A DNA stretch of 24,721 nucleotides from Flavisolibacter sp. (lineage in GTDB: Bacteria; Bacteroidota; Bacteroidia; Chitinophagales; Chitinophagaceae): contig JACDAZ010000264.1 of the NCBI GenBank assembly GCA_013695175.1, positions 1-24,721 of the forward strand, given 5' to 3'. Shown in pieces: positions 10,536-20,125 of the stretch. How positions within the stretch are numbered: position 1 is the first letter of the stretch; the number at the start of each line of letters is the position of its first letter. The notes below the pieces were generated by a model, which was not told where the DNA came from, did no database searches, and worked only from the letters and a program-made list of their open reading frames with translations. The translations under genes and the position numbers were made by a program.

Positions 10536-13500
10536 ATGTATAACCCCATTTCAACATACAGGATTCAGTTTAATAAAGAATTTACATTTTCGCAGTTTGA
10601 AAAAATCATTCCTTATCTCCATAAACTTGGCGTGAGGACAATATATGCCTCTCCAATTCTTCGGGCAGTACCGGGGAGTAATCATGGATATGATGTATTA
10701 GATCCGAATAAAATAAATCCTGAAATTGGAACTGAAGAACAATTGATGCTTATACAGCAGCAATTAAAAAGTTTAAACATTGGTTGGCTGCAGGATTTTG
10801 TACCAAATCACATGGCGTTTGATACAAAAAATCCATGGATACATGATGTGCTTGAAAAGGGTGAACGTTCATTATTTGCACAATATTTTGACATTGACTG
10901 GTCGAGGAAACCTTTGATGCTGCCTGTTTTAGGAAAGACTTTGGAAGAAACAGTTATTGATGGAGAAATCGCTATAAAGTTTTCTAATGGAAGATTTTAT
11001 TTTTCTTATTATGAAACTCTTTATCCTTTGCAACCTGCTTCTTCTAAATTAATACTGCAAACTTTACCTGAACAATTTAAAGTTTTAGTGGAACCTGTTT
11101 TAGAAAACTTAACATTAGCTGAAACTACAGATGATGATTATACTTATTCAACTTTAATAAATTCAACCTTCCAAAAGCTTGCTGATGCATCCACAGATAA
11201 GCCACTAACATCTCAAATTGAAAATGTATTAAAAAATATTATTAAGAACCCGGAATTTTTATGGAAAATATTAAGCGAACAATTTTATATGCTTTGTCAT
11301 TGGCAGCAAACGGATCATGAAATAAATTTTCGCCGCTTCTTCACTATTAACAGTTTGATTTGTTTGAATATTCACTATGAAAATGTTTTTGATGATTACC
11401 ATTCTTATATAAAAAGCCTTTTAGATATTAATTTAATCAATGGTTTAAGGATAGATCACATTGACGGGCTTTATGACCCATCACAATATCTTGAAAAATT
11501 AAGAGCATTGGCGGGTGATGATGTATACATAGCGGTTGAAAAGATTTTAGAAAATAATGAATCACTTCCTGAGCAATGGAATGTACAAGGAGCAACTGGA
11601 TATGAATTTTTGGCTTCTGCAAATAATTTATTGACCCTGAAAAACAGTGAAGAGATTTTTTCACAAGCTCATTCTTCCATAACTGATAACTATAGAACTT
11701 TTTCTCAGCAGGTAATTGATAAGAAATCATTTATTCTGTATAACTATATGCAGGGCGAACTGGAGAACCTGTTTCAGTTATTACTGCATCTACACTTGCT
11801 GAAAGAAGAGGAAAAGCAAAATTTAATGCCGGAACATTTAAAAAAAGCTATTGCGGTATTTTTAATTCATTTTCCTGTATACAGGTTTTATAGCAACAGC
11901 ATTCCTTTGCTTAGAGCAGATGCTATTGCTGTTAAGAATTTTTTCATTCAATTAAAACAAGTTTATCCGGATATAGAACCAGCATTACAAGCATTACAAA
12001 ACATTTTCACCCATGCAAAAAAAGAAAAACAATATCTGTTTATTGCTTCGCATTTTTTTAAAAGATGTATGCAGTTTACAGGTCCTTTAATGGCTAAAGG
12101 AGTTGAAGATACTTTGATGTATACCTATAACAGGTTTATTGCACATAATGAAGTTGGCGATTCACCGGAGTCATTTGGTTGTACTGTTGAAGAATTTCAT
12201 TTAAAAATGCTAAACAGGCAACAGGAATGGCCATTAGCTCTTAATGCAACTGCCACACATGATACAAAACGTGGAGAAGATGCGAGGGCAAGATTAAACG
12301 TACTGTCAGATATTCCTAATGAATGGTTTCGCAAGGTAGCAGAATGGCAACATCACACAGCTTCATTAAAAATGGATGCAGCTCCTGATGCGAATGATGA
12401 ATATTTTATTTATCAAACTTTGATTGCTTCTTATCCCATGCCGGGTGAAGATGAAGATGATTTCACTGGCCGGGTACAAGCTTACGTGCAGAAAGCTTTA
12501 AGAGAAGCAAAAAGACATTCGAACTGGAATACACCAAATGAGAATTATGAGAAAGCCACCAGTTTATTTATTCAAAATATTTTAAAAAAAGAAGGTATAT
12601 TTTATAAGAGCTTCCAGGATTATTTAAATAAGATTGTTGATTTTGGTATTATTAATTCATTAGTTCAGTTGCTATTAAAATGCACATGCCCCGGGGTTCC
12701 TGATATATATCAAGGCTGTGAACTTTGGGACCTTTCCTTTGTAGATCCGGATAACAGAAGATCAGTTGACTTTGATAAAAGAATTTCCTACATAAAAAAA
12801 TTAGAAAAAAAAACATCAATAGATGATTTGTGGCAGGAACGTTATAATGGAAAGATCAAGCTGTGGTTGCTGAATCATTTGTTACATGAAAGAACTTCAG
12901 ATCCTAATATTTTTTCTAAAGGAAGCTATTTGGCATTAAAAGTAACAGGTAAGTATAAAAAAAATATTATTGCATTTGCCAGGCAACATGAAGGAAAATT
13001 TTTTATTGTTATAGCACCCTTACATTTAGCTGCACTTTGTAAACAACAAAAAAAAGATTGGAATAAGGTAGACTGGGAAGATACACAAGTAATATTACCT
13101 GGTTCTGAAACCGGTGAAGCTTTTTCTTCTATTGATAAAAATAAGATAATCTTAAAAGAAAAAATTGCTATAAATGGATTATTCAAAATCCTTCCTTTTA
13201 CCATATTAAATGTATATGCCCCCTCTAATAAAAGAGGTGCAGGAATATTACTTCATATCACTTCTCTTCCATCTGATTTTGGAATTGGCGATTTGGGAAA
13301 TGAATCAAGACAATTTGCAGATTTTTTACACAAAAGCAAGCAAAAGTATTGGCAACTACTTCCTTTAAACCCTATAGAAGAAAGTCAGGGATATTCACCT
13401 TATAGTTCTACGTCGAGTATGGCTGGCAATACTCTATTAATAAGCCTTTATGATTTTGTAAAAGAAGGTTTATTACAAGAGAATGATCTTGATCAATTTT

Positions 13501-14723
13501 ATTTACCCTCTAAATCAAAAGTAAATTTTAAAAAAGCAGAAAAGAATAAGAATATATTATTGAGCAAAGCATGGGAAACTTTTAATCTGCAAAAACCAGC
13601 AGAAGATGAATCTCAGTATAACATCTTTTGTTCAACCGAAAAAGAATGGCTTGATGATTTTGCTCTTTATATAATTTTAAAAAAGCAATTTAAGAACAAG
13701 CCATGGTATGAATGGCCTGAAGAATATAAATACCGAAACCCTTCTGCTCTTTTGAAAATAAGCCTAAAACAAAATGATGAATTAAAATACCATAAGTGGC
13801 TGCAATATATTTTTCATAAGCAATGGCATCAATTAAAAAATTACTGTAATAAATTAAACATTAAGCTATTTGGCGACCTTCCTTTTTATATAAGTTACGA
13901 TTCGGCAGATGTATGGTCGCACACGCATTTATTTAAATTAGATGCAGATGGAAATATGGTGGGCGTGGCAGGTGTACCGCCGGATGCCTTTAGTGATGAT
14001 GGACAATTGTGGGGTATGCCTGTCTTCGATTGGCACAAAATGAAAGATGATAATTATGCGTGGTGGTTAAAAAGATTGAAAAAAAATATTGAGTTATTTG
14101 ACCTGGTACGACTTGACCATTTCAGGGCTTTTTCCGCATTTTGGGAAGTTGTTGCCGGTGAAAAAACAGCAAAAAAAGGAAAATGGAAACAAGGGCCCGG
14201 TAAAGATTTTTTTGATGTTATAAAAAAGGAGATAGGTGAACTACCTTTTATTGCAGAAGATCTTGGTGATATTGATGATGCTGTCTATGATTTAAGAGAT
14301 TACTTTAATCTTCCCGGCATGAAAGTACTGCAGTTTGCATTTGGTGATGACATGTCCACATCGCCTCATATTCCTCACAATTATGACACTAATTATGTTG
14401 TATATACAGGAACTCATGATAATAACACTATCCGTGGATGGTACAGGCAGGACAAAAATGTTCATAAATATTTAGAGAGCTATTTGCAAAAAAATGTGGT
14501 TGAAAAAAACATTCATGTAGAGATGGCAAAGCTTGCTTATGCTTCAGTAGCAAACATTGCAATTTTACCTATACAAGATGTTATTGCATTAGATGAAACG
14601 GCAAGAATGAATATTCCATCTTCTCCATCGGGGAATTGGCATTGGCGCTTATTACGGGGTCAGCTTAGTGATAGTGCACAACAATTTTTAACAGGATTAA
14701 CGGAAGCCTATAATCGATTCTGA
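10536..14723 (+). CDS. Fused malto-oligosyltrehalose synthase / 4-alpha-glucanotransferase (TreY-MalQ)
   Basis: This 1395-residue protein joins two complete enzymes. Residues 1 to about 892 are TreY, which turns the reducing end of a maltodextrin into an alpha,alpha-1,1 trehalosyl unit: STYRIQFN, SNHGYDVLDP, nucleophile D307 (GLRIDHIDGL), acid E335 (IAVEKIL), D576 (ATHDTKRGED) and QFTGPLMAKGVEDT. Residues about 898 to 1395 are a GH77 amylomaltase of the short (about 500-residue) type: GILLHITSLPSDFGIGDLG, nucleophile D1194 (VRLDHFRAF), acid/base E1241 (IAEDLG) and D1295 (GTHDNNTIRGW). The link is only a few residues (APSNKRG). All catalytic residues are present in both halves and the frame is open through the junction, with no internal start that stands out. 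MalQ would lengthen short maltodextrins that TreY handles poorly. It is the last gene of the operon and converges on the histidine kinase gene 8 nt away. Confidence 0.95.
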   Translation: MYNPISTYRIQFNKEFTFSQFEKIIPYLHKLGVRTIYASPILRAVPGSNHGYDVLDPNKINPEIGTEEQLMLIQQQLKSLNIGWLQDFVPNHMAFDTKNPWIHDVLEKGERSLFAQYFDIDWSRKPLMLPVLGKTLEETVIDGEIAIKFSNGRFYFSYYETLYPLQPASSKLILQTLPEQFKVLVEPVLENLTLAETTDDDYTYSTLINSTFQKLADASTDKPLTSQIENVLKNIIKNPEFLWKILSEQFYMLCHWQQTDHEINFRRFFTINSLICLNIHYENVFDDYHSYIKSLLDINLINGLRIDHIDGLYDPSQYLEKLRALAGDDVYIAVEKILENNESLPEQWNVQGATGYEFLASANNLLTLKNSEEIFSQAHSSITDNYRTFSQQVIDKKSFILYNYMQGELENLFQLLLHLHLLKEEEKQNLMPEHLKKAIAVFLIHFPVYRFYSNSIPLLRADAIAVKNFFIQLKQVYPDIEPALQALQNIFTHAKKEKQYLFIASHFFKRCMQFTGPLMAKGVEDTLMYTYNRFIAHNEVGDSPESFGCTVEEFHLKMLNRQQEWPLALNATATHDTKRGEDARARLNVLSDIPNEWFRKVAEWQHHTASLKMDAAPDANDEYFIYQTLIASYPMPGEDEDDFTGRVQAYVQKALREAKRHSNWNTPNENYEKATSLFIQNILKKEGIFYKSFQDYLNKIVDFGIINSLVQLLLKCTCPGVPDIYQGCELWDLSFVDPDNRRSVDFDKRISYIKKLEKKTSIDDLWQERYNGKIKLWLLNHLLHERTSDPNIFSKGSYLALKVTGKYKKNIIAFARQHEGKFFIVIAPLHLAALCKQQKKDWNKVDWEDTQVILPGSETGEAFSSIDKNKIILKEKIAINGLFKILPFTILNVYAPSNKRGAGILLHITSLPSDFGIGDLGNESRQFADFLHKSKQKYWQLLPLNPIEESQGYSPYSSTSSMAGNTLLISLYDFVKEGLLQENDLDQFYLPSKSKVNFKKAEKNKNILLSKAWETFNLQKPAEDESQYNIFCSTEKEWLDDFALYIILKKQFKNKPWYEWPEEYKYRNPSALLKISLKQNDELKYHKWLQYIFHKQWHQLKNYCNKLNIKLFGDLPFYISYDSADVWSHTHLFKLDADGNMVGVAGVPPDAFSDDGQLWGMPVFDWHKMKDDNYAWWLKRLKKNIELFDLVRLDHFRAFSAFWEVVAGEKTAKKGKWKQGPGKDFFDVIKKEIGELPFIAEDLGDIDDAVYDLRDYFNLPGMKVLQFAFGDDMSTSPHIPHNYDTNYVVYTGTHDNNTIRGWYRQDKNVHKYLESYLQKNVVEKNIHVEMAKLAYASVANIAILPIQDVIALDETARMNIPSSPSGNWHWRLLRGQLSDSAQQFLTGLTEAYNRF

Positions 14724-14731
14724 TATTCTAA

Positions 14732-16345
14732 TTATTGGAAATGTTTTTGTGAAACGGGTAAAATAATGAAAAATGTAGTGCCTTCACCTTCCTTACTGAT
14801 TACATTTATATTACCATGGTGATTATCAACTATTTTTTTACAGATTGCTAAACCGATACCAGTTCCCTCGTGGGTTTTACTGGTATGTAATCTTTGAAAA
14901 ATTTCAAAAATTTTGTCACTGTATTTATCATCAAACCCAATTCCATTATCCTGCACACTAATTTTAATCAATGGCTCTTTCTTCCATTTATATGCTGATC
15001 CCTTTTGTTGAGTGAAATTTAAATCCGGGATTTTTCTATTTAACTCATCGGCCATAATTTGTTCTGATGAAATATTAATTACCGGAGTTTTATCCTGCTG
15101 TCTGAATTTTATGGCATTACTTATAAAATTTTGAAATAGTTGTTCCATTTGAGTTGGAATTGCTTCAATAACCGGAAGTTTATCAGCCTTTATAACTGTT
15201 CCAGATTCCTGAATTCTTATCTCCATATCAGACAGCACCTGATTCAGTATATGATTTAAATCTGTTTGAACAAAACTTTCAGCACTAGCCTTGATACTTG
15301 AAAATTGTAGTATAGAATCAATTAAACGCTGCATCCGCATAGCAGAATTCGAAATCTTATCTATATACAATTTCGATTTTTCATTTAATATAGATTCTGA
15401 TTCTCTCTCAAGCAAAGAAGAAAATGTTTGAATCTTTCTTAAAGGTTCCTGTAGATCATGTGATGCTACATAAGCAAACTTTTGCAGCTCATTATTGCTA
15501 AGCTGCAATTCATGAGTTTTATCAAGCAATTGTTGCTGGGCTTTAAATTGGTCAGTTATATCCTGTCCTGTCCCTATCATTTTAGTCACTTTTCCTGAAC
15601 TATCATATAAAACTTCCCCTTTTGAGAGAATCGTTTTGGTGATACCATCAAGTGTTATAATTCTATGCGAAAATTGAGGAAATTCTTTTATTTCAAAAGC
15701 TTTTTGAATGTTCTGTTCCACATACAACCTGTCATCGGGGTGAACCCTGCTTATAAAATCACTGAAATTAATTGGATCCCCATTGTTTACCATTCCATAC
15801 ACCTTATACAATCCTTCTGACCAGGAAAGATCATTGGAGGCAACATCCCATTGCCAATGACCCATTTTGGCTATTTCCTGAGCTTCTACCAATTGTGAAT
15901 TAGAAAGTAATAGTTTTTCCTCTGCTACCCCCCTTTCCCTGATTTCTTTTTCTAGTTCTTCGTATGAACGTAAAGAAAGAGCTACCGGTAAAAGTTTTAC
16001 TACATGAAAAACTGTAATCCAGCTAACTACACCTGTAATAAATCTAACTAATGCATTTAACCTGTAAGCGGGGAACCAAAATGCAACAGCATCTAATAAA
16101 TGGGTAGCTCCGCAAGCCAAAATGAAAGCAGCAAATAAAAAATATGCACGTACAAAACGTGCATTTACTTTACGGGTAATAAATTTTAGAATAACCAGGG
16201 GTATAGCAAAATATGCCGACCAAATGAGCAGATCGCTTACAATATAGAACCACCCGTGAAATTCAGTCCATTTACCACAATGCCATCGGGGAGGCCAATC
16301 TGCAGTATCAAATAATTTTCTAAAAAAATCAAGTACCTGATCCAT
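14732..16345 (-). CDS. Membrane sensor histidine kinase with ETR1-like ethylene-binding domain and PAS domain
   Basis: This is a hybrid-free sensor kinase of 537 residues from the ATG at 16343-16345; a GTG five codons upstream (16358-16360) is an alternative start. Residues about 29-120 form three membrane helices resembling the ethylene-binding domain of plant ETR1. D38, Y45, I48, P49, C78 and H82 match ETR1 D25, Y32, I35, P36, C65 and H69 at identical spacing (SDLLIWSAYFAIPL and ILACGATHL). A PAS domain follows (about 155-270, MGHWQWDVASNDLSW to GTGQDIT). The kinase core has phospho-acceptor H296 (VASHDLQEPLRKI), N410 (NFISNAIKF), D466 (DNGIGF) and GTGIGLAI. No response regulator is adjacent, so the partner is unknown. 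It lies 67 nt after rmlD on the same strand and may be co-transcribed with the sugar operon. Ligand binding is inferred. Confidence 0.9.
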   Translation of the reverse strand: MDQVLDFFRKLFDTADWPPRWHCGKWTEFHGWFYIVSDLLIWSAYFAIPLVILKFITRKVNARFVRAYFLFAAFILACGATHLLDAVAFWFPAYRLNALVRFITGVVSWITVFHVVKLLPVALSLRSYEELEKEIRERGVAEEKLLLSNSQLVEAQEIAKMGHWQWDVASNDLSWSEGLYKVYGMVNNGDPINFSDFISRVHPDDRLYVEQNIQKAFEIKEFPQFSHRIITLDGITKTILSKGEVLYDSSGKVTKMIGTGQDITDQFKAQQQLLDKTHELQLSNNELQKFAYVASHDLQEPLRKIQTFSSLLERESESILNEKSKLYIDKISNSAMRMQRLIDSILQFSSIKASAESFVQTDLNHILNQVLSDMEIRIQESGTVIKADKLPVIEAIPTQMEQLFQNFISNAIKFRQQDKTPVINISSEQIMADELNRKIPDLNFTQQKGSAYKWKKEPLIKISVQDNGIGFDDKYSDKIFEIFQRLHTSKTHEGTGIGLAICKKIVDNHHGNINVISKEGEGTTFFIILPVSQKHFQ

Positions 16346-16412
16346 TTGAATTATAATCACACAATATAAAAATAATATGTGCTTAGATAAAAAGAATTAG
16401 GCAAATGTGGAA

Positions 16413-17273
16413 TTAATCAAGATAAATTTTTCTTACACATTTTACAAGACTTTCCTGCCAGGGATATATTTGTATGGAGTAAGTTTTTTGTATTTTCTCT
16501 TTATTCAAAACAGAATAATGTGGTCTTTTTGCCGGCGTTGGATATTGTTCTGTACTGAGAGATTTAATAATGCAGGCTGAATTTATTTCTTTAGCTATTC
16601 TTTCCGCAAATTGATGCCAGCTGATGTTTGCATCATTACTATAATTATATATTCCCGGTATCCATTTGCCTGAATCAATAACCTGAAAGATCGCTTCTGC
16701 CAGATCTGCTGCATATGTAGGATTTCCCCATTGATCTGAAACAACTCCAATCTCTGGTCGTTCTTTCATTAAACGAATCATAGTTTTTACAAAATTGTTT
16801 CCATAAGATGAATAAACCCAGGATGTTCTTATAATGATTGCCTCAGGATTATTAGATAAGCATTTGTTCTCACCTTCTAATTTTGTTCGTCCATATTCAT
16901 TAATTGGTGAAGTAGGATCATCTTCTTTATATGCAACAGAAGATGTTCCATCAAAAACATAATCAGTAGATATATGTACCAGTTTAGCTTGAAGTTCATA
17001 AGCTACTAAAGCAAGATTTCCTACTCCTTCAGCATTTATAGCATATGCCAGTCCGGATTCTGATTCTGCCTTATCTACCGCAGTATATGCAGCACAATTA
17101 ATAATTACATATGGGTGAAGTTCCTTAAAAGTATCTCTAACAGATTTTAAATTTGCAATATCCAACTGCTTCTTATCAAAAAAATGAAATTCATAAGCAG
17201 GATAATTTTTAGATAAATCTCTGATTTCCTGTCCAACTTGACCATTAGCACCTGTAACTATTATTTTCTGCAT
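16413..17273 (-). CDS. rfbD: dTDP-4-dehydrorhamnose reductase
   Basis: This enzyme (also called RmlD) carries out the last step of dTDP-L-rhamnose synthesis, reducing dTDP-4-keto-L-rhamnose with NAD(P)H. The 286-residue short-chain dehydrogenase fold shows the nucleotide-binding loop GANGQVG (8-14), STDYVFDG (102-109), the catalytic pair Y127 and K131 in YGRTKLEGE, and RTSWVY at about 149-154. The length is normal. The start lies 1 nt after the rmlC stop, so the two are co-translated. RmlA and RmlB, which make the substrate, are not in the window and must be encoded elsewhere if the pathway is complete. Confidence 0.95.
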   Translation of the reverse strand: MQKIIVTGANGQVGQEIRDLSKNYPAYEFHFFDKKQLDIANLKSVRDTFKELHPYVIINCAAYTAVDKAESESGLAYAINAEGVGNLALVAYELQAKLVHISTDYVFDGTSSVAYKEDDPTSPINEYGRTKLEGENKCLSNNPEAIIIRTSWVYSSYGNNFVKTMIRLMKERPEIGVVSDQWGNPTYAADLAEAIFQVIDSGKWIPGIYNYSNDANISWHQFAERIAKEINSACIIKSLSTEQYPTPAKRPHYSVLNKEKIQKTYSIQIYPWQESLVKCVRKIYLD

Positions 17274-17274
17274 A

Positions 17275-17829
17275 TCAGTAAATAAAATTGTGAATGCAGT
17301 TTTTAAAATCCGGTAATGCTATATCTTTTTCAGAAATAACAGCATCTTCCGGTTTAACCTTCCAGTCAATATTTAGATCCGAATCATTATATCTTATTCC
17401 ACCTTCACTTTCTTTATTATACAATTTGTCGCATTTATATAATACAACAGCCGTTTCGGATAAAACAGAAAAACCATGAGCAAAGCCTGCCGGAATCCAA
17501 AGTTGTTTTTTGTTTTCAGCACTTAATTCTACATCAAAATGGTGACCATAGGTTGGGGATGCCTTTCGTATATCAACTGCCACATCCAGAATTTTTCCCT
17601 CTAACACTCTTACTAATTTACCTTGTGCAAAAGGATTTTGCTGGTAATGCAACCCGCGAATTACGCCATAAGAAGATTTAGACTGATTATCCTGAATAAA
17701 GGATGCCTTGATGCCATTTTGAATAAAAAGTTTTTCATTATAAGCTTCAAAAAAGTAACCCCTGCTGTCATTAAATACATTGGGTTCAATAAACAGTAAT
17801 CCCTGTATGTCGCAAGTTGTAATTTTCAT
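17275..17829 (-). CDS. rfbC: dTDP-4-dehydrorhamnose 3,5-epimerase
   Basis: This enzyme (RmlC) epimerises C3 and C5 of dTDP-4-keto-6-deoxyglucose, the third step to dTDP-L-rhamnose. The 184-residue cupin shows the signature GVIRGLHYQ with catalytic H61, K71 in QGKLVRVLEG, WIPAGFAHGF (111-120), Y131 and Y137 in VLYKCDKLY, and a candidate dyad aspartate D169. The length is typical. Its ATG directly abuts the stop codon of the upstream UDP-HexNAc dehydrogenase, and its own stop is 1 nt from rmlD, so it sits in the middle of one transcript. Confidence 0.95.
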   Translation of the reverse strand: MKITTCDIQGLLFIEPNVFNDSRGYFFEAYNEKLFIQNGIKASFIQDNQSKSSYGVIRGLHYQQNPFAQGKLVRVLEGKILDVAVDIRKASPTYGHHFDVELSAENKKQLWIPAGFAHGFSVLSETAVVLYKCDKLYNKESEGGIRYNDSDLNIDWKVKPEDAVISEKDIALPDFKNCIHNFIY

Positions 17830-19119
17830 TTAAAAACTCCAGTATTGCCTGTTTTTAATTTTACCTCTATAAATTCCTTTTAAATCAGCAATTATTGCAG
17901 TGGGCTTTGTTATGGAAGTAAAATATTTTTCATCCAGTGCTGCATAATCCTCATGGCAAACTGTAATTATTACAGCATCATAATCATCTCCAATTCCATC
18001 AGATAAACCGAACCCGTATTCATGCATAAGCTCTTCACCATCTGCATGAGGATCTACCACATCTACATTTAAATAAAATTCTTTTAATTCTTTTACTACA
18101 TCGGCAACTTTGGAATTCCTTATATCACTAACATTTTCTTTAAAGGTTGCACCCATCACTAGTACTTTAGCCGATTTTACATCTGACACATGACTAATAA
18201 TATGTCGAACGACTTTCCGTGCAAGATAATTAGCCATATTATCATTTATATGCCTGCCGGCCAGTATAACCCTCGAATTATAGCCTAATTCACTTGCCTT
18301 ATATGTGAGATAATAGGGATCAACGCCTATACAATGCCCTCCTACCAGTCCGGGTCTGAAATTCAGAAAATTCCATTTTGTACCCGCAGCTTCTAAAACT
18401 TCAAACGTATTAATATTCATTTTATCGAAGATGATCGATAACTCGTTCATCAATGCTATATTTAAATCACGCTGTGTATTTTCAATAATTTTAGCTGCTT
18501 CTGCAACTTTAATTGATGATGCTTTATGAACACCTGCCTGCACAACAATCTCATAAACCTTCGCAATATTATCTAACGATTCTTCATCGCATCCTGATAC
18601 TACTTTGATAATATTAGGTAATGTATGTTTTTTATCACCCGGATTTATTCTTTCCGGAGAATATCCAAGTTTAAAATCTGTACAAAATTTTAAGCCTGAT
18701 AATTTTTCTATAATGGGTAAACAATCTTCTTCTGTACATCCCGGGTAAACAGTGGATTCAAAGACTACGTAATCACCCTTTTTAACCACCTTCCCAATTG
18801 TTTCAGAAGCTTTTTTTACAGGAGTTAATTCCGGAACATTATGTTCATCCACAGGCGTAGGGACAGCTACAATAAAAAACCTGGCTTCCCGTAATACATC
18901 CAGTGAAGTAGTAAATACTATATCACAATTTTCGAATGCTTCTTTTTCTAATTCATTACTGGGGTCTATCCCCTGCTCCATCATTTTTATCCTCTTTTCA
19001 TTGATATCAAAACCAATGACTGAAACTTTTTTTGCAAATTCAAGTGCTATTGGTAATCCAACATATCCTAATCCAATTACAGCAACTTTGGCCTTTTTAT
19101 CAATAATTTCCTGGTACAT
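17830..19119 (-). CDS. UDP-N-acetylhexosamine 6-dehydrogenase (TviB/WbpO/WbpA-type)
   Basis: This NAD-dependent nucleotide-sugar dehydrogenase oxidises C6 of a UDP-sugar to a uronate in two steps. The 429-residue protein has the Rossmann loop GLGYVG (16-21), VPTPVD, ESTVYPGCTEE, the lysine/asparagine pair K204 and N214, and the catalytic C263 in GGHCIGVDPYYLT. The segment SPERINPGDKKHTL is typical of the branch acting on UDP-GlcNAc or UDP-GalNAc rather than UDP-glucose. It is clearly different from the Ugd two genes upstream (GGSCFPKD), so the two are not simple duplicates. It starts 13 nt after the UDP-glucuronate decarboxylase gene. The exact substrate (GlcNAc, GalNAc or ManNAc form) cannot be read from the sequence. 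Confidence 0.88.
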   Translation of the reverse strand: MYQEIIDKKAKVAVIGLGYVGLPIALEFAKKVSVIGFDINEKRIKMMEQGIDPSNELEKEAFENCDIVFTTSLDVLREARFFIVAVPTPVDEHNVPELTPVKKASETIGKVVKKGDYVVFESTVYPGCTEEDCLPIIEKLSGLKFCTDFKLGYSPERINPGDKKHTLPNIIKVVSGCDEESLDNIAKVYEIVVQAGVHKASSIKVAEAAKIIENTQRDLNIALMNELSIIFDKMNINTFEVLEAAGTKWNFLNFRPGLVGGHCIGVDPYYLTYKASELGYNSRVILAGRHINDNMANYLARKVVRHIISHVSDVKSAKVLVMGATFKENVSDIRNSKVADVVKELKEFYLNVDVVDPHADGEELMHEYGFGLSDGIGDDYDAVIITVCHEDYAALDEKYFTSITKPTAIIADLKGIYRGKIKNRQYWSF

Positions 19120-19132
19120 TTCTAAAGTTCTA

Positions 19133-20125
19133 TTAGGGTTTCGAAATTCTTTTTATAAATTCTTTTGGCAGTTTGTTCCATTCATCCGCTGGCAAATTTT
19201 TAAAATAAGAATAGGTAACCTTTAGTCCTTCTTTTCTTTGGACCTTAGGTTGCCACTGGAGTAATTCTTTAGCTTTTGTTATATCCGGTTTTCTTTGTTT
19301 TGGATCATCCTCCGGCAGTGGTTTATAAATAATCGATACTTTATTACCTGTTAATTCAAGAATTTCTTCTGCAAATTCTTTTAAAGATATTTCATCTGGA
19401 TTTCCAATATTAACTGGCATATTATAATCACTTAATAATAACCTGTAAATTCCTTCAACCAGATCGTCAACATAACAAAATGATCTTGTTTGTGAACCAT
19501 CACCAAAAACTGTCAGATCTTCTCCACGTAAAGCCTGTCCAATAAACGCCGGAAGTGCCCTGCCATCATTTAAGCGCATACGGGGACCATAAGTATTAAA
19601 TATGCGTACAATCCTGGTTTCAACATTATGAAAAGTATGATATGCCATTGTTATGGATTCCATATACCTTTTTGCTTCATCATACACACCACGTGGCCCC
19701 ACAGGATTTACATTACCCCAATATTCTTCTGTTTGAGGATGTACCAATGGATCACCATACACTTCACTTGTAGATGCTACCAGGATGGTGGCGCCTTTTT
19801 CTTTTGCCAGGCCCAAACAATTATGTGTGCCCATAGCACCAACTTTTAATGTCTGAATCGGAATTTTTAAATAATCAATTGGACTGGCAGGTGAAGCAAA
19901 ATGTAAAATATAATCAAGATGCCCGGGTACATGAATAAATTTTGTTACATCATGATGATAAAATTCAAAATTGGGTAATTTAAAAAGGTGCTCAATGTTT
20001 TTAAGATCGCCCGTTATTAAATTATCCATTGCAATAACATAGTAACCTTCCTTTATAAACCTGTCGCACAAATGAGATCCTAAAAAACCTGCTGCTCCTG
20101 TTACTAAAACTCTTTTTTGATCCAT
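19133..20125 (-). CDS. UDP-glucuronate decarboxylase (UDP-xylose synthase)
   Basis: This enzyme converts UDP-glucuronate to UDP-xylose through a bound 4-keto intermediate. The 330-residue extended short-chain dehydrogenase has [10 protein letters not shown] (10-19), the family hallmark [21 protein letters not shown] (117-126) with S120 and E121, [11 protein letters not shown] with catalytic Y148 and K152, and [16 protein letters not shown]. The hallmark usually reads GPRGCYDEAKR or GPRSCYDEGKR; here valine replaces cysteine, a mild variation. The ATG follows the ugd stop codon with no gap, so the product of ugd is passed directly to this enzyme. The length and all motifs fit the family well. 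Confidence 0.93.
   Translation of the reverse strand: MDQKRVLVTGAAGFLGSHLCDRFIKEGYYVIAMDNLITGDLKNIEHLFKLPNFEFYHHDVTKFIHVPGHLDYILHFASPASPIDYLKIPIQTLKVGAMGTHNCLGLAKEKGATILVASTSEVYGDPLVHPQTEEYWGNVNPVGPRGVYDEAKRYMESITMAYHTFHNVETRIVRIFNTYGPRMRLNDGRALPAFIGQALRGEDLTVFGDGSQTRSFCYVDDLVEGIYRLLLSDYNMPVNIGNPDEISLKEFAEEILELTGNKVSIIYKPLPEDDPKQRKPDITKAKELLQWQPKVQRKEGLKVTYSYFKNLPADEWNKLPKEFIKRISKP

Noticed and set aside
16346..16360. Histidine kinase start at GTG 16360
   Set aside because: It adds only five residues (MIIIQ) ahead of a good ATG; it cannot be excluded but is less likely.
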